Assembly: GCF_000699445.3 (NCBI RefSeq)
Contig: NC_067201.1
Span: 24,381,033-24,445,032 of the forward strand
Length of the DNA: 64,000 nucleotides
Reading direction: 5' to 3'
Source of the DNA: Schistosoma haematobium
Lineage: Eukaryota; Platyhelminthes; Trematoda; Strigeidida; Schistosomatidae
This document shows positions 59,557 to 64,000 of the stretch, in pieces (the first letter of the stretch is position 1; each line of letters begins with the position of its first letter). The position numbers and the translations under genes are program-made. The notes under the pieces were generated by a model. The model ran no database searches and was not told where the DNA came from. It was given only the letters and a program-made list of their open reading frames with translations.

Positions 59557-60150
59557 TCACGGCATTGCCTTGGTCGTGTCACAGTAGATTAGAATACCAT
59601 TGACAGGTGATGAGAACTGTTTTAAATTAAGACTTGAATTGTTTGTTTTAAGCAGGTTTTGTAATTCTAGATCCTGCTCTTGTTCGTTTCTCAACGTCTC
59701 GAAGTTTACTGTAGACTGCTGTAGCACGTTCATTTCTAGCCTAGATAATACATCTGCCGCCTGATTGTCCTGACCTTTGACATGTCGGATATCGCTTGTG
59801 AACTGTGATATATAGTCAAGGTGTCGGACTTCTCGAGGTGAGTATTTATCAGCTCTCGCTTTTAGTGCATTCGTTAGTGGTTTGTGATCCGTAAAGACTA
59901 TAAATTCCCTACCTTCTAACATGTGTCGGAAGTGTTTAATGGTTAGGTAGATCGCAAGAAGTTCTCGCCCGAAGGTAGAATACCTTGTCTCTGCTGGAGC
60001 GAGTCTCTTTGAGAAGAGAGCAATTGGTTTCCAGGCGTTTAACCAGTTGGTTAAGGGTACCGCCTACTGCTTTATCTGAAGCATCCACCATCAAAGCAAG
60101 TGGGGAAAGAGAATTCGGATACATCAACGTAGTTGGTTGAGCTAATTTAT
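59557..60150 (-). pseudogene. Ty3/gypsy RNase H, frameshifted
   Basis: LMVDASDKAVGG starts the domain. A frameshift near 60,045 separates it from GRELLAIY and FTDHKPLTNALKA, HVKGQDNQAADVLSR. The Asp, Glu, Asp, Asp catalytic set is visible across the two frames. A TGA at 59,557 (CCG TGA CCT) interrupts the link to integrase. Confidence 0.85.
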
Positions 60151-61233
60151 CTTTAAGCTGTTTAATAGCTTCGACGGCGTCAGAAGACAGTTTGAATTCT
60201 TTTGATTTTCCTTTGAGTGAATCCGTCAAAGGTTGCATTAATTGTGCACAACCTGGTATGAATCTTCGATAAAAGTTAATTAGACCTAGAAAACTTCTCA
60301 GTTGTGTTAGAGAACTAGGTATGGGGTATTGTTTGATGGTGTCTACTTCTTTTTTGATCGGTTTAATCCCTTCTGGGCTTATTGTGTGACCGAGAAATTC
60401 TAAAGTTTGAACACCTAATACACACTTACTTTGACGTATTTTTATTCCATGTTCATCCAGTCTTTTCAACACTGTTTGTACATGCTGTTCGTGTGATTAC
60501 AAATCGGGGCTGGCAATTAACAAGTCGTTTATATACCTCTGCGCAAATGGCATATCTCGAAGTAGGTTGTCTATGAATCTTTGAAATGTCTGTACTGCAT
60601 TTCTCAGGCCGAATGGCATGCGTACAAACTCGAATAAGCCAAAGGGTATTGTAATAGCTGTCTTGGGAATATCTTCATCAGCCACTGGGATATTGTGATA
60701 TGCCCTAAGTCAATTTTAGTGAATATGTTCATACCCTGTAAACCGTTTGTGAAATCTTGGATATGCGGTATTGGGTACCTATCTGGTACGGTTTGACGGT
60801 TTAGGGCTCTGTAATCCCCGCACGGTCGCCAGTCACCTTCATTCTTCTTTGGGACCATATGCAAAGGTGATGCCCATTGACTATCAGAGGGACGGATAAT
60901 ACCCAGTTGTAGCATATAATCAAACTCAGCCCTAGCGATTTTGAGCTTATCTGGTGCTAGTCTCCTGGGTTTTGCAAAAACCGGTGCACCTTCGGTTTTG
61001 ATAGTGTGACTTACTTTTAGCTTGTCTTTAGAAGGCTGTGGGTTTGGTTTAGTTAAGTTTGGAAATTCCGCGAGTATATCTTGGAATTTCGCTGTTGTTA
61101 CTGGAGGAGTTTGAATCAAGTTAAGAGAGCTGATGTGACTTTCTTTGCCTTTTGTGTAATACGAAGTTTCTTTTAGTGTTAATCGCCGTTTCTTGGTGTC
61201 AACTAGAAATTCGTATCTCTCTAGAAAGTTCAT
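60151..61233 (-). pseudogene. Ty3/gypsy reverse transcriptase, multiply broken
   Basis: [12 protein letters not shown], then [29 protein letters not shown] and [10 protein letters not shown] give the fingers. FTKIDL is the first catalytic Asp block. A frameshift near 60,705 follows, then [18 protein letters not shown] and the active site YINDLL, where the usual YxDD has Asn for the first Asp. A TAA at about 60,494 breaks the frame before LEFLGHTISPEGIKPI and FLGLINFYRRFIPG. Confidence 0.9.
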
Positions 61234-61272
61234 CCCCAGTATTGCCAGATCTAAGTCGGCTACCGTGAAAAC

Positions 61273-61470
61273 CTAAGGAAATTGCCTCCTGAACCCCAAA
61301 TCTAGGGTTAAAGTTTTCTGCCCAAATGTCGCAATTTTATTTGCAGCTTGAAGTGTAATTGATGATGTTTCTCGACTAATCTCAGTTTTATTTTGAGGGA
61401 TGATGCTAAGAGCAGCGCCAGTATCCACCAAGAAATTCAAGCCAGAGTTTCTGTCTCTAACATAAAACAA
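61273..61470 (-). pseudogene. Ty3/gypsy aspartic protease
   Basis: NFLVDTGAALSIIP carries the DTGA active site, preceded by FYVRDRNSG. It ends at a stop near 61,273 before the RT segment. An ordering PR-RT-RH-IN is clear, as in Ty3/gypsy rather than copia elements. Confidence 0.85.
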
Positions 61471-61492
61471 GCAACTGTTTAGGCGCCCCTCC

Positions 61493-62362
61493 TCAGTCGT
61501 CGCGATCTGGGGAGGGGTTACTCGTTTCCCGCTGTCTTAGAATTATGCTTAGGCCAGGCGCGTGGTTGCATGCACTTGGTTGAGTTGACACCAAACTTCC
61601 AGTGGTACCAACAAAACTGCCCAGATTGTCTGGACATTTGTGACCTGTTTTGTGACTTGGATCGTGGTCGTTGTGGTGACCTGCTCCTGTTTCTATGACC
61701 ATTTGCATTCTGGTGACAGCCTCAGTGAGACTCTTAACACTCGCAATGAGTCCTTCTATGATGGAATCTTTTGCTGATTCTACTTTTTGTGTGTGATTTA
61801 TTGTGCCTGATCCAGTTGGAGTACCTCTTTCCATTATTCTATCGGCTATACGCGCTAAATGAGATAATGAGGTTTCAGGATCTTGTGCATCCAAACAGTG
61901 TTGGACGTAGCATGGGAGAGCTTGTATCCATCCTTGTTTTAGGACTGCTTCACCCACTGTGTTATCACCCACTAAGACTTGGAGGTGACGTAAAAACTGT
62001 GACGGCGACCGATCACCTAGTGTTTCACCTTGAAAAAGTCATTGGATTCTTTGACTATCTGATAATGATAAACGGTTCATTATCTCTCGTCTTAAGATGG
62101 TATATGGTTGTGGTGATGGTGGGTCTAAAATCAAGTCACGGACTTCTTTGGCGACTGAAGGAGGAAGGATGGAATACAAGTCTCTATAGCGAATCCCTTC
62201 AGATTTGATATTGTGTCTCGTGAAATAATGCTCTAGTTGAGCAAACCACAACTCAGAATCACTACGATCAAATTCTGGAAGTCGGGATTTCGTAGTCATA
62301 ACAGTGTCTATCTCCACTGGTGACAAATCCTCCAGATTATGGGTTTCTATTGAGTCTGACAT
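61493..62362 (-). pseudogene. Ty3/gypsy gag, frameshifted
   Basis: Starts MSDSIETHNLEDLSPVEI, with capsid-type text SELWFAQLEHYFTRHNI and RYRDLYSILPPSVAKEV. It shifts frame near 62,030 to continue KQGWIQALPCYVQHCLDA. In a third frame near 61,600 a zinc-binding CWYHWKFGVNSTKC motif is encoded, typical of schistosome and insect gypsy gag proteins. Confidence 0.8.
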
Positions 62363-62564
62363 GAGGTATGTGACAAATATAGCAATAAAGTTAGCACAAA
62401 AAGTGGTTACTATAACACGAATAACTTAAGATAATACGGAATAAACTAGTTATATACTCAACTTAGTTTACGGATAATCAGGTCTACTTTTACGATTAAG
62501 TAAAAAAAATGTTAATAACAGAAATGAGGTTAAATTTGTGTTCAAAAAGGGCTCACCACTTTCG

Positions 62565-62826
62565 TGCCTTAAGGGAACCCTCGTGCTATTGATAGAAGAA
62601 ACCAGAGAAGTAGTGAATAGGTCTTTATTTCGATTCTCGCGCAGTCACAGTGGAGTGTGGGATTATCTGTTCAGACAAACAAAGCCTCTCAACATTCAAT
62701 ATAAGATCATAGGGAATACAACGCCTATAGAAAATAAGGAAGTGAATGAATACTTGAACAATACTGTTTTGGCATACGCTTGGTTGTTTGGGGTCAACTC
62801 TTAACCAACCAACCTAACCTGTTACA
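62565..62826 (-). repeat. LTR, proximal (5') copy
   Basis: 262 bp, same boundaries as the distal copy. On the minus strand it lies upstream of gag by about 200 bp. Six bases past its end comes TGGTGAGCCC, a plausible primer-binding site for a tRNA ending GGGCTCACCA. The two LTRs share no adjacent target duplication that I can find. Confidence 0.85.
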
Positions 62827-64000
62827 AAACTACTCAATCTATTCCTGTTTCCCGATCCCCAACTCCGATTTAGATTAGTGCAAAAAGATATATAAATAAA
62901 TAGATGACTATCATTACCACAAGGCACAAACAATTAGGAAAATACCAATATGTCCATACTAGGTGTTAGGGTAGAAAAACAGAGTACAAAATGTTCCGCT
63001 TAGATTACAATCGCTTTGGAACAGAGAGAGGTATGACAGTGGAACATCTATCAAACGAAAGCTTATATCTTGTAGAGTAAACTAGGGTCAAAACCAAGTG
63101 TTAGCATTTTACAAGCTTTGGATTAAGTGAAATAATGTCCCTCAAAAATAGCTTTTGCTGTCTAGCATAGCTTCTTTGGTTCTCTGTTCACAGAAACAGC
63201 TTGATCTGTGTTATTGCCTCGAGATTGTTAAGGTTGTTCTAGAAAGAAAGCTTCTATCATAGAAGCTATAAGACACTCATCCGTTAAGGTTTATTCATTT
63301 ACGAGACCACTTAATTCATGTTCTTCCAGTGGTAAAATTGAATGCTACCGCCAGATGCACAGCTCCCAATTGTTGACAAGTGAATACTCAACCGAAGTAA
63401 TATACCCCAAATGATGAGAACGGGTGGTCACCACTCGCTACTATGACCGATGGTCAGCGCGACGACCAAAATATTAATATTCGATTTGAACACAGAACCA
63501 ACAGACTAAAATTCATCCGATTAGGCAAGACTACATTCTTCTGTGTAGCATACAGAGAGATTTTGAAAGACTCGTATTAAATCATACCAAAACGCGGACT
63601 TTGTGTTCAATTTAAACGGTTCCAGATTGAGAAAAAGAATAAGTCATATCAAAAGTATGAATTACCTGAAATGGTACAGCCTGCGCCGTATAGTCAATGA
63701 TTTTTCTAACGCAAATTCATGTGTTAAACAATAAAAGTGATAGTTAATTAACAAAAGTTCAATACCTGAGATTCATGGAAAATAATCTTGAATAAGCACA
63801 TATTGTCAACCGGTTTCCAGTTCAGTTGGTGCTGTTTTACCTTTTATTCTATCTTCCAGGGACACATCAGGTTCTACTTGAATGTCAATATTGTCGTGAC
63901 AACGAGCGCTATTAACAGATCACGTTGCTCCTACCCTGTGATTGCCCCAAGGAGTCTATATGGTCTGGGTTCAACAATGTCGTCAGCCTTGTTACGCACA
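62827..64000. other. Unassigned stretch to window end
   Basis: No gene or repeat recognised. The last 250 bases are less AT-rich than the rest but carry no open frame of note. Confidence 0.45.

Overview
The window looks like trematode DNA, most likely a schistosome. It is AT-rich and dominated by degraded retroposons. It carries several copies of a tRNA-derived SINE with an embedded hammerhead ribozyme, as in Schistosoma SmAlpha, plus RTE-like, CR1/jockey-like, Penelope-like and Ty3/gypsy fragments. One host gene is present, and it shows the schistosome habit of very short 5' introns followed by kilobase-scale 3' introns. I cannot name the species.

The host gene lies on the minus strand from about 50,777 down to 3,860. 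I assembled it by eye from 18 exons using splice sites, reading phase and similarity to remembered vertebrate SNX14. In order it encodes a membrane helix (exon 1), a PXA domain (exons 2-9), an RGS domain (10-12), a linker (13-14), a PX domain (14-16) and the start of the C-terminal nexin region (17-18). Introns 1-4 are 154, 31, 34 and 36 bp; most later ones are 1-9 kb. The extreme N-terminus is unresolved and the last exon(s) should lie beyond base 1. No other convincing host gene was found.

The introns are packed with repeats. I use these labels: R, a non-LTR element with APE endonuclease and RT whose 3' end runs into CTGA-type repeats; S, an RTE-like element with a GTAA-repeat tail; B, a ~530-bp retroposon with an AAATA-type tail; C, a tRNA-derived SINE with a hammerhead-like 3' part; A, SmAlpha-like units with tRNA boxes and a hammerhead; F, D, E and G, anonymous dispersed pieces; and H, a MITE-like element with terminal inverted repeats. 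Several nested insertions can be read directly. A 1.2-kb (TAA)n array lies in the intron between exons 13 and 14.

Upstream of the gene (51-64 kb) are a CR1/jockey RT relic, a Penelope-like RT relic with an intact YVDD box in one frame, and a Ty3/gypsy element on the minus strand (58.47-62.36 kb) between two 262-bp LTRs that differ at only two positions. Its coding region carries several frameshifts and stops, and its RT active site reads YIND. About 2.2 kb without recognisable coding sequence separates the integrase end from the distal LTR.

The most notable signals are the hammerhead motifs. The best has every core nucleotide conserved (32,053-32,098). A second, apparently distinct, tRNA-SINE family also encodes hammerhead-like folds. 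Four decayed copies have independently changed the same core base, C3.
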